Below, piece after piece: positions 8,458-17,539 of a stretch of 64,000 bases of DNA. The number at the start of each line of letters is the position of its first letter. Within the stretch, counting starts at the first letter, position 1. The notes under the pieces are model-generated. The model was not told where the DNA came from. It worked only from the letters and a program-made list of their open reading frames with translations, and did not search any database. Source of the DNA: Paractinoplanes toevensis (lineage in GTDB: Bacteria > Actinomycetota > Actinomycetes > Mycobacteriales > Micromonosporaceae); NCBI RefSeq assembly GCF_018332695.1, contig NZ_BOQN01000064.1:21372-85371 (forward strand), written 5' to 3'. The position numbers and the translations under genes are program-made.

Positions 8458-9453
8458 ATGCTGGAAAACGACCTGTCTCCCAAGTTGGCGGCCGTGATCG
8501 CGCCGGCCCTGCTGCTCGTCGCGGCCTGCATCGTGGCCGGCCTGGTGGATATCTGGCGGGGACCGGCGCCACGATATCTGCCCCGGGCCGTGTGGACCGC
8601 CGTCGCGCTGGCCTCGTTCCCTTGGGGGCTGCTGGCCTACCTCTTTCTGGGCCGGGGGACCCGCACCCTCGACGAGGGGCCGTCGGCGCCCGGCACCGCC
8701 GGAGACACCAGCTTCGACGTCGTCGATCCGGTCCTGCGTACCACCGATCTGGTCCGCCGGTACCCGGACGGCACCGGGGTGCTCGGCGTCGGCCTGGTGG
8801 TACCTCGCCGGGGCATCTACGGTCTCGTCGGCCCGAACGGGTCGGGCAAGACCACCCTGCTCGCTCTGATCGCCGGGGTGCGCCGACCCGACGCCGGCCG
8901 GGTCGAGCGGGCGTTCCCGGCGGCGCGGCTCGCGATCTGCCCGGACGTTCCGGAGTTCGAGCCGTGGCTGACCGCCCGGGAGGTCGTCGACCTGGCCCGC
9001 CGGCTGACCGCGCCGGACCGGCCGGCCGAGGCGACCGCCGCGATCCTCGCCGAGGTCGGATTGGCCGGCGCGGCCGATCGCCGGGTCGGCGGCTTCTCCC
9101 GGGGGATGACCCAGCGGCTCGGGCTGGCCGTCGCCCTGATCGGCTATCCCGAGCTGATCATCATGGACGAGCCGACGGCGGCACTTGACCCGGCCGGCCG
9201 GGCGCAGCTCGTCGCACTGCTCAAACGGGTGGCCGAACGGACCGCGGTACTGATCTCCAGTCATGACCTGACCCAGATCCAGCAGGCCGCGTGGACCGTC
9301 GGCGTCATGCACCACGGCCGGCTGGTGTACCAGGGGCCGACCAGCGGCCTCACCGCCTTCGACCCGCAGGCCGGCCCCGGCCGGACCGGCGACCTCGAAC
9401 GAGCGTTCCTCGCGCTGACCGGCGCCCTCACCGGAGAGTTGGTAGCCGCATGA
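8458..9453 (+). CDS. ABC transporter ATP-binding protein with N-terminal membrane segment
   Basis: The 331-residue protein starts with two hydrophobic helices resembling the PLDc_N (phospholipase D nuclease N-terminal) module: LLLVAACIVAGLVDIW, then LASFPWGLLAYLFLGR. An ABC ATPase domain follows: Walker A GPNGSGKTT, signature GGFSRGMTQR (a variant of LSGGQ), Walker B LIIMDEPTAALD and an H-loop in SSHDL. The fusion of a membrane anchor to the ATPase is less usual. The stop overlaps the permease ATG by 4 bp. Likely an exporter controlled by the divergent two-component pair; the substrate is unknown. Confidence 0.88.
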   Translation: MLENDLSPKLAAVIAPALLLVAACIVAGLVDIWRGPAPRYLPRAVWTAVALASFPWGLLAYLFLGRGTRTLDEGPSAPGTAGDTSFDVVDPVLRTTDLVRRYPDGTGVLGVGLVVPRRGIYGLVGPNGSGKTTLLALIAGVRRPDAGRVERAFPAARLAICPDVPEFEPWLTAREVVDLARRLTAPDRPAEATAAILAEVGLAGAADRRVGGFSRGMTQRLGLAVALIGYPELIIMDEPTAALDPAGRAQLVALLKRVAERTAVLISSHDLTQIQQAAWTVGVMHHGRLVYQGPTSGLTAFDPQAGPGRTGDLERAFLALTGALTGELVAA

Positions 9454-10220
9454 ACCCGACCAGTCTGCTGCGGCTCGAACTGGTCCGCTGGATTCGTACC
9501 CATCGGTTGATCGGTTTGGTCGGTTTGTTTGTCCTGCTGGGGTTGTGCCTGCCGATCATGGCGGCCAATCTCGCCTGGCTGCTCGAACACTCCCCGGAGA
9601 CTCGGGCCCTGGCGGCCGGCCTGCCGAGCCCCACCGCGGCCGACGGCATCGCCGCCTACGTCGCCCAGGTGAGCCAACTCGGCATGGTCGTGCTGATCGT
9701 GGCCATCGCCGGCCCGCTCAGCCCGTACAGCAGTCGCGCCGCCGGCCTCTACCACTGGTCGCTGGCCCGGGGCACCCGGTACGGCCGGCTGCCCGCCTCG
9801 GCGACGCTGCTGCTTCCCCGGTTCGCGGTCGCCGCCGCCGCAACCGTGCTGGTGTACCTGCTCGGCATGGCCGGGGCCTGGTACGAGACCACCGTCCTGA
9901 TCGGTGCCCCGGACCCCGGCGACCTGCTCGCGGGTACGGCCTTGGGCTGCCTGTACCTGGTCTGGGTCGGTGCGGTCGTGACGCTGATCGGAGCGCGCGC
10001 CGCCGGACAGATCGTCACCGCGAGCCTGTCCGTCCTGGTGGTTCTGGTCGCCGGGGTCGCGCGGCAGGCACCGTTCATCGGTACGGCGATGCCGGCTCGG
10101 TTGCTGACCGGGGCCGCGGTCGATGTCACCGACTACCTTCCCGCGGTGGGAGTGACGCTGGCCTCCACGGTCGCGCTGCTGGCCGGCGCCGTCGTCATCC
10201 TCGACCGGCGGGAGTTGTGA
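9450..10220 (+). CDS. ABC transporter permease
   Basis: The 256-residue protein has about six transmembrane segments (for example LIGLVGLFVLLGLCLPIM near residue 20 and VALLAGAVVIL at the end) and fits an ABC-2 type permease subunit. The ATG at 9450 overlaps the ATPase stop (ATGA), indicating coupled synthesis of the two subunits. No substrate-binding motif is visible. The gene is followed by a convergent acyl-CoA dehydrogenase. Confidence 0.85.
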   Translation: MNPTSLLRLELVRWIRTHRLIGLVGLFVLLGLCLPIMAANLAWLLEHSPETRALAAGLPSPTAADGIAAYVAQVSQLGMVVLIVAIAGPLSPYSSRAAGLYHWSLARGTRYGRLPASATLLLPRFAVAAAATVLVYLLGMAGAWYETTVLIGAPDPGDLLAGTALGCLYLVWVGAVVTLIGARAAGQIVTASLSVLVVLVAGVARQAPFIGTAMPARLLTGAAVDVTDYLPAVGVTLASTVALLAGAVVILDRREL

Positions 10221-10245
10221 GCAACGACGCGCCCGGCCCCCGCGC

Positions 10246-11391
10246 TCAGGCCGGGAGGCCGTCCAGGCGGGCCAGGACCTGGAGCATCACCTCGTCGGCG
10301 CCGGCCCCGATCGATGTCAGGCGGACGTCGCGGAGCATGCGGGCCGTCCAGGTCTCCTCGAGGTAGCCCATGCCGCCGTGGAACTGCAGGCACCAGTCGG
10401 CGACCTCGCGGATCAGGCGGCCCGCCTTCAGCTTGGCGACCGTGGCCATCCGGGTCACGTCATCGCCGGCCATCAGGGCCTCGGCGGTCTGCAGGTTGTG
10501 GCTGCGCAGCAGGTCCACTTCGGCCTGGAGCTCGGTCAGGCGGAACGCCACGTACTGCCGGTCGGCCAGGGGGCGGCCGAACACCGAGCGGTCGTGCACG
10601 AACGCCCGGGTGCGGTCCAGGGCGTACTGGCACTGGCCGGCCGTCGTGTAGGCCGCGAAGACGCGCTCGGTGACGAACTGGCGCATCTGCTGCTGGAAGC
10701 CCCGGCCGATCTCGCCGATCGTGTTGGCGACCGGCACCCGCACCTCGTCGAGGGCCAGCTCGGCCGTGTCGGAGCAGCGGTTGCCCAGCTTGTCGAAGGT
10801 GCGCACGACGCTGAAGCCAGGGCGGTCGGTGGGCACGACGATCTGCGACATGCCGCGGTAGCCGCCCTCGTCGGACGTGCGGGCGAGCAGGCACAGCCAG
10901 TCGGCCTGGGCGCCGTTGGTGATGTAGACCTTGCGGCCGCTGATCACCCAGTCGTCGCCGTCGCGGACCGCTCGGGTGCGCAGCCGGGAAACGTCGGAGC
11001 CGGTGTCCGGCTCGGTGACCGCGATCGCGGTGACCGCGGTGCCGGCGATGGCCGGGCGCAGGTATTGCTCCTTCAGCTCGGGCGTGCCGAAGTCGTGCAG
11101 CGAAGGGGTGGCCATCATGGCCTGCACGCCCATCGCCATGCCGACGCCGCCGGCGTGCATCCGCCCGTACTCCTCGGCGGCGACCAGCTGGAAGCTGTGG
11201 TCGGCGCCCTCGCCGCCGTAGGCCTCGTCGTATTCCAGCCCGAGCAGGCCCAGCGCCGCGGCCTTGGGGAACAGGTCGTGCAGCGGCGCCCGGCCGGCCT
11301 CCTCCCACCCGTCGACGTGCGGGTTGACCTCGGTGTCGACGAACCGGCGGACGCTGTCCCGGAACGCTGCATGGTCCTCGTTGAGCCGCAT
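10246..11391 (-). CDS. Acyl-CoA dehydrogenase
   Basis: The 381-residue flavoprotein should oxidise an acyl-CoA to the 2-enoyl-CoA. Family marks visible are AITEP-like AVTEPDTGSDVSRLRTRA (FAD/substrate region), the YITNGAQADWLCLLART block, DRTRAFVHDRSVFGRPLAD in the helical domain, and QFHGGMGYLEE near the C-terminus. It is divergent from the AtuA-like/carboxylase operon with a TetR-type operator between them, so it likely supplies the unsaturated acyl-CoA that the carboxylase uses. In isoprenoid catabolism this corresponds to citronellyl-CoA (AtuD) or isovaleryl-CoA dehydrogenase; sequence alone does not decide the substrate. Confidence 0.9.
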   Translation of the reverse strand: MRLNEDHAAFRDSVRRFVDTEVNPHVDGWEEAGRAPLHDLFPKAAALGLLGLEYDEAYGGEGADHSFQLVAAEEYGRMHAGGVGMAMGVQAMMATPSLHDFGTPELKEQYLRPAIAGTAVTAIAVTEPDTGSDVSRLRTRAVRDGDDWVISGRKVYITNGAQADWLCLLARTSDEGGYRGMSQIVVPTDRPGFSVVRTFDKLGNRCSDTAELALDEVRVPVANTIGEIGRGFQQQMRQFVTERVFAAYTTAGQCQYALDRTRAFVHDRSVFGRPLADRQYVAFRLTELQAEVDLLRSHNLQTAEALMAGDDVTRMATVAKLKAGRLIREVADWCLQFHGGMGYLEETWTARMLRDVRLTSIGAGADEVMLQVLARLDGLPA

Positions 11392-11420
11392 CACCGAACG
11401 GTAACCAGCCGAACCGCGAG

Positions 11421-11444
11421 AAAACAAGCACGCTTGCTTGTTTT
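11421..11444. promoter_or_regulatory. Inverted repeat, probable TetR operator
   Basis: AAAACAAGCA (11421-11430) and TGCTTGTTTT (11435-11444) are perfect inverted arms around CGCT. The site lies between the divergent acyl-CoA dehydrogenase and AtuA-like genes, 25 bp before the latter's GTG. Its CAAGC/GCTTG half-sites resemble those of TetR repressors of acyl-CoA catabolism, and a TetR gene ends the operon at 16739-17461. Confidence 0.75.
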
Positions 11445-11468
11445 TCTGAGCTGTGCGAGCCTCGGCGG

Positions 11469-13193
11469 GTGATCCGCATCGGCAACTGCTCCGGCTTCTA
11501 CGGGGATCGCCTCTCGGCGATGCGCGAGATGCTGGAGGGCGGCGACCTGGACGTGCTGACCGGCGACTACCTGGCCGAGCTGACCATGCTCATCCTCGCC
11601 CGCGACCGGGCCGCCGACCCGGCCGCCGGTTACGCCCGCACCTTCCTCACCCAGCTCCGCGACTGCCTGGCCCTGGCCCTGGACCGCCGGGTCCGGATCG
11701 TCACCAACGCCGGCGGCGTCAACCCGGAGGGCCTGGTCGCCGCGATCCGCGCCCTGGGCCTACCGGCCAGGATCGCCCTGGTCCGCGGCGACGACCTCAC
11801 CGCCCGCGCGGCCGAACTCGGCCTCGGCGCGCCGGGCGCGGCCGACCCGAGCGCGGCCGGGGCGGGGAGCGGGCGGCCGCTGGGGGCACACGCCTACCTC
11901 GGTGCCTTCGGGATCGCGCGGGCCCTGGAAGCCGGGGCCGACATCGTGGTCACCGGACGGGTCACCGACGCGTCGCTGGTGATCGGTCCGGCCATCGCCC
12001 ACTTCGGATGGCAGCGCACCGACTTCGACCGGCTGGCCGGGGCCACCGTGGCCGGGCACGTGCTGGAGTGCGGCACCCAGGCGACCGGCGGGAACTACCC
12101 GTTCTTCACGGAGATCGACGATCTCCTGCACCCCGGTTTCCCGCTCGCCGAGATCTTCGCGGACGGCTCGTCGATCATCACCAAACACCCGGACACCGGG
12201 GGCACGGTCTCGGTCGGCACGGTGACGGCTCAATTGGTGTACGAGGTACAGGACGCCCGCTACGCCGGACCGGACGTCACCACCCGCCTCGACACGGTGT
12301 CCCTGCGCCAGGACGGCCCGGACCGGGTGTCGATCTCCGGTGTGCGCGGTGAGGCTCCCCCACCCGACCTGAAGGTGTGCCTGACCTCGATCGGCGGTTT
12401 CCGCAACGAGATGACCGTGGTGCTGACCGGCCCGGACATCGAGGCGAAGGCCGATCTGTTCCGCCGCCAGTTCGAGGCCGGGCTGCCGGTCCACCCGGCT
12501 GAGCTGACCTGGACCCTGGCCCGGGTCGACGCGCCGGACGCCCCGACCCAGCAGCAGGCATCCGCGCTGCTCACGGTCGTCGCCCGGGACGCGGACGAGA
12601 AGAAGGCCGGTCGCGCCTTCGCCAACGCCGCCGTCGAGGTGGCACTGGCGTCCTACCCCGGTTTCTTCGCCACCACTCCCCCGGGCCGGGCCCACCCCTA
12701 CGGTGTCTTCACCGCCGGGTACGTCCTGCAGGGCGTCGCCCCGCACGAGGTGGTGCACGACGACGGCACGGTGGAACGGATCGAGCCGCCGCGCGTGCGG
12801 CAGCCGCTCGAACCGCTGCCCGGCCCGCCCGCCGCCGGCGAAACCGCGGGGAACACGAGGCGGCTGCCGCTCGGCACCATCGCCGGGGCGCGGTCCGGGG
12901 ACAAGGGCGGGGACGCCAATGTCGGGGTCTGGGTGCGCCGTCCGGAGGCGTACACATGGCTCGTCGGTCTTTTGAATGAAGACGTTGTTCGCACGTTGCT
13001 GCCGGAGACCGCGGGGCGGGCGATCCACATCACCCGGCTGCCCAACCTTCTGGCGGTCAACATCGTCGTCGAGGGGCTCCTCGGTGCCGGGGTGGCCGAC
13101 AACGCCCGGTTCGATCCGCAGGCCAAGGGGCTCGGCGAGTGGCTGCGGTCGCGGCTGGTGGACATTCCAGTATCGCTCTTGGAGGAACGATGA
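11469..13193 (+). CDS. AtuA-like acyclic terpene utilisation protein (DUF1446)
   Basis: The 574-residue protein opens with IRIGNCSGFYGDRLSAM and LDVLTGDYLAELTMLIL, the DUF1446 signature. Later blocks are VTGRVTDASLVIGPAIAHFGW and ECGTQATGGNYPFFTEI. The C-terminal part, with ARSGDKGGDANVGVWVRRP near residue 475, is the small domain that usually follows. GTG 11469 is the only start matching the family N-terminus. AtuA is required for growth on acyclic terpenes in pseudomonads, but its reaction is unproven. Its stop overlaps the carboxyltransferase ATG by 4 bp. Confidence 0.88.
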   Translation: MIRIGNCSGFYGDRLSAMREMLEGGDLDVLTGDYLAELTMLILARDRAADPAAGYARTFLTQLRDCLALALDRRVRIVTNAGGVNPEGLVAAIRALGLPARIALVRGDDLTARAAELGLGAPGAADPSAAGAGSGRPLGAHAYLGAFGIARALEAGADIVVTGRVTDASLVIGPAIAHFGWQRTDFDRLAGATVAGHVLECGTQATGGNYPFFTEIDDLLHPGFPLAEIFADGSSIITKHPDTGGTVSVGTVTAQLVYEVQDARYAGPDVTTRLDTVSLRQDGPDRVSISGVRGEAPPPDLKVCLTSIGGFRNEMTVVLTGPDIEAKADLFRRQFEAGLPVHPAELTWTLARVDAPDAPTQQQASALLTVVARDADEKKAGRAFANAAVEVALASYPGFFATTPPGRAHPYGVFTAGYVLQGVAPHEVVHDDGTVERIEPPRVRQPLEPLPGPPAAGETAGNTRRLPLGTIAGARSGDKGGDANVGVWVRRPEAYTWLVGLLNEDVVRTLLPETAGRAIHITRLPNLLAVNIVVEGLLGAGVADNARFDPQAKGLGEWLRSRLVDIPVSLLEER

Positions 13194-14785
13194 GTGTCCT
13201 GCGATCCACGCTCGACCCGGCCGGACCGGACGTGGCGGCCGCGCGTGAGTCCATGCTCGCGGCGCTCGAGGAGATCGCCGCGGAGACCGCCAAAGCCGTC
13301 GCGGGCGGTGGCGAGCAGGCCGTCGCCCGGCATCAGGCGCGCGGCAAGATGACCGCCCGGGAACGCATCGAGCTGCTGCTCGACCTCGACTCCCCGTTCC
13401 TCGAGTTGGCCGCGCTCGCCGGGTACGGGTCGCAGTTCGCCGTCGGCGGCAGTGTGGTGGCCGGGATCGGGGTGGTCAGCGGGGTCGAGTGCCTGCTGGT
13501 GGCGAACGATCCGACGGTGAAGGGCGGGTCCAGCAATCCGTGGTCGCTGCGCAAGACGCTGCGGATGCACGAGATCGCGCTGGCCAACCGGCTTCCGCTG
13601 ATCGCGCTGGTCGAGTCGGGCGGGGCCGATCTGCCCACCCAGAAGGACGTGTTCATCCCGGGCGGGGCGGTCTTCCGGGACCTCACCCGGCTGTCCGCGA
13701 AGGGCATTCCGACGATCGCGCTGGTCTTCGGGAACTCGACGGCCGGCGGGGCCTACCTGCCCGGGATGAGCGACCACGTCGTGATGATCGAGAAGCGGTC
13801 CAAGGTGTTCCTGGCGGGGCCGCCGCTGGTCAAGGCGGCCACCGGCGAGGAGTCCGACGACGAGTCGCTCGGCGGGGCCGAGATGCACGCGCGGGTGTCG
13901 GGGCTGGCCGACCATTACGCGGCCGACGAGCAGGACGCCATCCGGATCGGGCGGCGGATCGTGGCCCGGCTCAACTGGCGCAAGAAAGGTCCTTCGCCGG
14001 CGCCGGTTCTAAAACCGCGTTTCCCGGCCGAGGACCTGCTGTCGATCGTGCCGCCCGGGCTGAGGTCGCCGTTCGACCCGCGGGAGGTGATCGCCCGGAT
14101 CGTCGACGACAGTGACTTCGACGAGGTCAAACCCCTTTACGGTACGTCGTTGGTGACCGGCTGGGCGCGGCTGCACGGCTATCCGGTGGGGATCCTCGCC
14201 AACGCGCAGGGCGTGCTGTTCAGTGCGGAGGCGCAGAAGGCCGCCCAGTTCATCCAGCTCGCCAACCGGTCGCACACGCCGCTGCTGTTCCTGCACAACA
14301 CGACCGGCTACATGGTGGGCCGGGAATACGAACAGGGCGGCATCATCAAGCACGGCGCCATGATGATCAACGCGGTGTCGAACTCGACGGTGCCGCACAT
14401 CTCGGTGCTGATCGGCAACTCGTACGGTGCCGGCCACTACGGCATGTGCGGGCGGGCCTACGAACCCCGGTTCGTGTTCTCCTGGCCCAGCGCCCGCTCC
14501 GCCGTGATGGGCGCCCAGCAGCTCGCCGACGTCACCTACCTGGTCTCGAAAGCCTCGGCCCTGGCCCGCGGCAAACCCTTCGACGAGGACGGTGCCCAGG
14601 TGGTGCGCACGATGATCGAACAGCAGATCACCGCCGAGTCGATGCCGCTGGTGCTGTCGGGGATGGTCTACGACGACGGCATCATCGACCCCCGCGATAC
14701 CCGCGACGTGCTCGGTGTCGCCCTGTCCGCCATCCATTCCGCGCCGGTCGAGGGCACCGACGCCTTCGGCGTCTTCCGGATGTGA
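13190..14785 (+). CDS. Acyl-CoA carboxylase carboxyltransferase (beta) subunit
   Basis: This 531-residue biotin-dependent carboxyltransferase transfers CO2 from carboxybiotin to an enoyl- or acyl-CoA. Visible marks are ARGKMTARERIELLLD, VANDPTVKGGS, the first oxyanion block NSTAGGAYLPGMSDHVVMI, and the second-half NTTGYMVGREYEQGGIIKHG with SYGAGHYGMCGRAY. These match the methylcrotonyl/geranyl-CoA type (LiuB/AtuC) better than the propionyl type. ATG 13190 overlaps the AtuA-like stop; the longer open frame upstream is not used. The biotin subunit follows after 5 bp. Confidence 0.9.
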   Translation: MSVLRSTLDPAGPDVAAARESMLAALEEIAAETAKAVAGGGEQAVARHQARGKMTARERIELLLDLDSPFLELAALAGYGSQFAVGGSVVAGIGVVSGVECLLVANDPTVKGGSSNPWSLRKTLRMHEIALANRLPLIALVESGGADLPTQKDVFIPGGAVFRDLTRLSAKGIPTIALVFGNSTAGGAYLPGMSDHVVMIEKRSKVFLAGPPLVKAATGEESDDESLGGAEMHARVSGLADHYAADEQDAIRIGRRIVARLNWRKKGPSPAPVLKPRFPAEDLLSIVPPGLRSPFDPREVIARIVDDSDFDEVKPLYGTSLVTGWARLHGYPVGILANAQGVLFSAEAQKAAQFIQLANRSHTPLLFLHNTTGYMVGREYEQGGIIKHGAMMINAVSNSTVPHISVLIGNSYGAGHYGMCGRAYEPRFVFSWPSARSAVMGAQQLADVTYLVSKASALARGKPFDEDGAQVVRTMIEQQITAESMPLVLSGMVYDDGIIDPRDTRDVLGVALSAIHSAPVEGTDAFGVFRM

Positions 14786-14790
14786 GCCGC

Positions 14791-16746
14791 ATGATCACGA
14801 GTGTGCTGGTCGCCAACCGCGGCGAGATCGCCCGCCGGGTCTTCGCCACCTGCCGCCGCCGAGGCCTGGCCACGGTGGCGGTCTTCTCCGACGCCGACGC
14901 CGGTTCGCCGCATGTCCGCGAGGCGGACAGCGCCGTCCGCCTGCCCGGCTCGGCGCCCGGCGATACCTATCTGCGCGGCGATCTGATCATCGCCGCGGCC
15001 CGCCGGGCCGGCGCGGACGCCATTCACCCCGGGTACGGGTTCCTCTCCGAGAATGCCGGCTTCGCTCAGGCCGTACGCGATGCGAGTCTGATCTGGATCG
15101 GCCCCTCCCCCGAGGCGATCGAGGTGATGGGCTCCAAAATCGAGTCGAAGCGCCGGATGGCCGTGGCCGGCGTCCCCGTGCTCGACCGGCTCGACGTCGC
15201 CACCCTCGGCGAGAAAGACCTGCCGGTGCTGGTCAAGGCGTCGGCCGGCGGCGGCGGGCGGGGGATGCGAATCGTACGGTCGCTCGCCGACCTTCCGGAG
15301 GCGATCGCGTCGGCGGCCCGGGAGGCGGCCGCCGCGTTCGGCGATCCGACCGTGTTCTGCGAGCGCTACCTCGAAGCCGGGCATCACGTCGAGGTGCAGG
15401 TGATGGCCGACCAGCACGGCCGGATCTGGGCGCTCGGCGAACGGGAGTGCTCGCTGCAGCGCCGCCACCAGAAGGTCATCGAGGAGGCGCCGTCACCGCT
15501 GGTCGAACGGCTCGGCGGAGACCTGCGGAAACGACTGCTGGCAGCGGGGCGGGCCGCGGCGGCCGCGGTCGGGTACCGGGGTGCCGGGACGGTCGAGTTC
15601 CTGGCCGACTCCTCCGGCGAGTTCTGGTTCCTGGAGATGAACACCCGCCTGCAGGTCGAGCACCCGGTCACCGAGTGCGTGACCGGGGTCGACGTGGTCG
15701 GCCTGCAGATCGACGTGGCGAACGGCCGGCCGCTGACCGGACCGGAACCGGGCATGACCGGATATGCGATCGAGGCCCGGCTGTACGCCGAGGACCCGGC
15801 CGCGGACTGGCGGCCGCAGACCGGCACGGTGGTGCGCTTCGACGTGCCGGACGCCGAGCGGCGGTTCGACATTCCGGTGGGCGGCGGCATCCGGGTCGAC
15901 TCGGGCGTCACCGACGGCAGTGCGGTCGGCATCCACTACGACGCGATGCTCGCCAAGGTCATCGCGTACGCGAAGGATCGTGAGTCGGCGGCGCGGCAGC
16001 TGGCCGGCGCCCTGCGGCGCGCCCGCGTGCACGGGGTGACCACCAACCGCGACCTGCTGGTCGCCAGCCTGCTGCACCCCACGTTCCTGGCCGGCACCGC
16101 CGACACCAGCTTCTACTCCGACATCTCCGAGTTGCTGGAAAGCGGCAGCGCCGGCGCGACCGGTGCGGCGGTCGGCGCGCTGGTCGCGGCCGTCGCTGAC
16201 GCGGTTGCCGAGCGCGGGGCGCTGCTGCCCGGTTTGACGAGTGGCTTCCGGAACATTCCGGTCGGCTTCCGGAGCCGTACCTATGCCGTCGGTGATCGAG
16301 AAATAACGGTTAAATACCGATTCGGTCGCGACGGCCTGACCGTCGACGGCATGCCGGCCGTGGCCCTGGTCGAGGCGACCGCCGACGAGGTCATCCTGGA
16401 CCTGGACGGGGTCTGGCGCACCTTCTCGGTCGGGCGCTTCGGCGACCGGGTCGTGGTCGACGGCGCGGCCGGGTCGATCGAGCTGCGGAAACTGCCGCGC
16501 TTCGCCGACCCGGCCGACCGGATGCCGGCCGGCGCCCTGGTCGCGCCGATGCCCGGCACGGTGGTCCGGGTCGCGGTCGAGGTCGGCGACACCGTGACCG
16601 CCGGCCAGCCCCTGGTCTGGTTGGAGGCGATGAAGATGGAGCACGCCGTGCGGGCACCCGCCGCCGGCACGGTCACCGACCTGCCGGTCGCGGTGGGCCG
16701 GCAGGTCACCCAGGGCACCCCGCTGGCCGTGGTGGCCGATGACTGA
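14791..16746 (+). CDS. Acyl-CoA carboxylase biotin carboxylase/BCCP (alpha) subunit
   Basis: The 651-residue protein combines an N-terminal biotin carboxylase (VLVANRGEIARRV, then DAIHPGYGFLSENAGFA), an ATP-grasp region (VLVKASAGGGGRGMRIV, ECSLQRRHQKVIEEAPSP, EMNTRLQVEHPVTE) and a C-terminal biotinyl domain with AMKMEH, where Lys615 carries biotin. It carboxylates biotin using ATP and bicarbonate and works with the preceding beta subunit. The domain order and length match methylcrotonyl/geranyl-CoA carboxylase alpha. The TetR gene overlaps its last 8 bases. Confidence 0.92.
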   Translation: MITSVLVANRGEIARRVFATCRRRGLATVAVFSDADAGSPHVREADSAVRLPGSAPGDTYLRGDLIIAAARRAGADAIHPGYGFLSENAGFAQAVRDASLIWIGPSPEAIEVMGSKIESKRRMAVAGVPVLDRLDVATLGEKDLPVLVKASAGGGGRGMRIVRSLADLPEAIASAAREAAAAFGDPTVFCERYLEAGHHVEVQVMADQHGRIWALGERECSLQRRHQKVIEEAPSPLVERLGGDLRKRLLAAGRAAAAAVGYRGAGTVEFLADSSGEFWFLEMNTRLQVEHPVTECVTGVDVVGLQIDVANGRPLTGPEPGMTGYAIEARLYAEDPAADWRPQTGTVVRFDVPDAERRFDIPVGGGIRVDSGVTDGSAVGIHYDAMLAKVIAYAKDRESAARQLAGALRRARVHGVTTNRDLLVASLLHPTFLAGTADTSFYSDISELLESGSAGATGAAVGALVAAVADAVAERGALLPGLTSGFRNIPVGFRSRTYAVGDREITVKYRFGRDGLTVDGMPAVALVEATADEVILDLDGVWRTFSVGRFGDRVVVDGAAGSIELRKLPRFADPADRMPAGALVAPMPGTVVRVAVEVGDTVTAGQPLVWLEAMKMEHAVRAPAAGTVTDLPVAVGRQVTQGTPLAVVADD

Positions 16747-17461
16747 CACACCCGCCGCTCCCCGCACCGCGCAGCCGGGCAACGCGGAGCCGGGCAACGC
16801 GGAGCCGGACAACGCGGAAGCGCAGGCCGGGTCGCCGGCCAGGAGTGACTCCTCGCCCAAGCAGGGGCGTAGCCGGGCGACCCGGCGGCGCCTGCTGGAA
16901 ACCACCATCCGCTGCCTCGCCACGCACGGCTGGGAGGTGTCCACGGTCGGTTTCATCGCGGCCGAGGCCGGGATCAGCCGCGGCGCCGTGCAGCATCATT
17001 ACCGCACCCGGGAAGCGTTGATCCTGGGCGCGCTCGAGTTCATGTTCGACGAGCGGGCCGCCCTGCTCGACGCGCTGCCCGAGCCGACCGGGACCGGGCC
17101 CGAGCGGGTGCACACGGTCGTGGCCGGGCTGGTCGAGACGATCGGCGGCGAGCTGTTCCGGGCCGCCCTGCAGGTCTGGACGGCCGCGGCCGCCGACCCG
17201 GAGCTGCGGGCCGCCGTGCTGCCGCTGGAACGTCACTTCGCGCGCGGGGTGCACGAGCGGGCCGTCCGCCTGCTCGGGGTCGACGACGCCGACCCGGAGA
17301 TCCGCGCCCTGATCCAGGCCACCCTCGACCTCGCCCGCGGCCTGGCCCTGGCCGACGTGCTCACCGACGACTCCCGCCGGCGTGCCCGGGTGGTTCACGC
17401 GTGGTCGGCCCAACTGACTGACGCTTTCGAGCGTATTTCTGCGTATTCGCGAGACACGTGA
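16739..17461 (+). CDS. TetR family transcriptional regulator
   Basis: The 240-residue repressor has a TetR helix-turn-helix at about residues 42-90: SRATRRRLLETTIRCLATHGW, AEAGISRGAVQHHYRTRE. It is preceded by an unusual N-terminal tail of three PGNAE-like repeats encoded by 15-bp direct repeats. It overlaps the carboxylase alpha gene by 8 bp, so it is made with the catabolic enzymes. It very likely binds the operator at 11421-11444, with an acyl-CoA intermediate as inducer (inference from similar loci). Confidence 0.88.
   Translation: MTDTPAAPRTAQPGNAEPGNAEPDNAEAQAGSPARSDSSPKQGRSRATRRRLLETTIRCLATHGWEVSTVGFIAAEAGISRGAVQHHYRTREALILGALEFMFDERAALLDALPEPTGTGPERVHTVVAGLVETIGGELFRAALQVWTAAAADPELRAAVLPLERHFARGVHERAVRLLGVDDADPEIRALIQATLDLARGLALADVLTDDSRRRARVVHAWSAQLTDAFERISAYSRDT
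16775..16819 (+). repeat. Three 15-bp tandem repeats inside the TetR gene
   Basis: CCGGGCAACGCGGAG occurs at 16775-16789 and 16790-16804, with a third, two-mismatch copy at 16805-16819. They encode the Gly-Asn-Ala-Glu-Pro tail before the DNA-binding domain, a flexible linker liable to copy-number change. Confidence 0.8.
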
Positions 17462-17539
17462 TCACGCCCACGTGGACCTCTCAGCGGGGTCGCGTAGGAT
17501 TTCTGGCCGCACCCCTCCGCCACCGCCGAACCGAGGACC

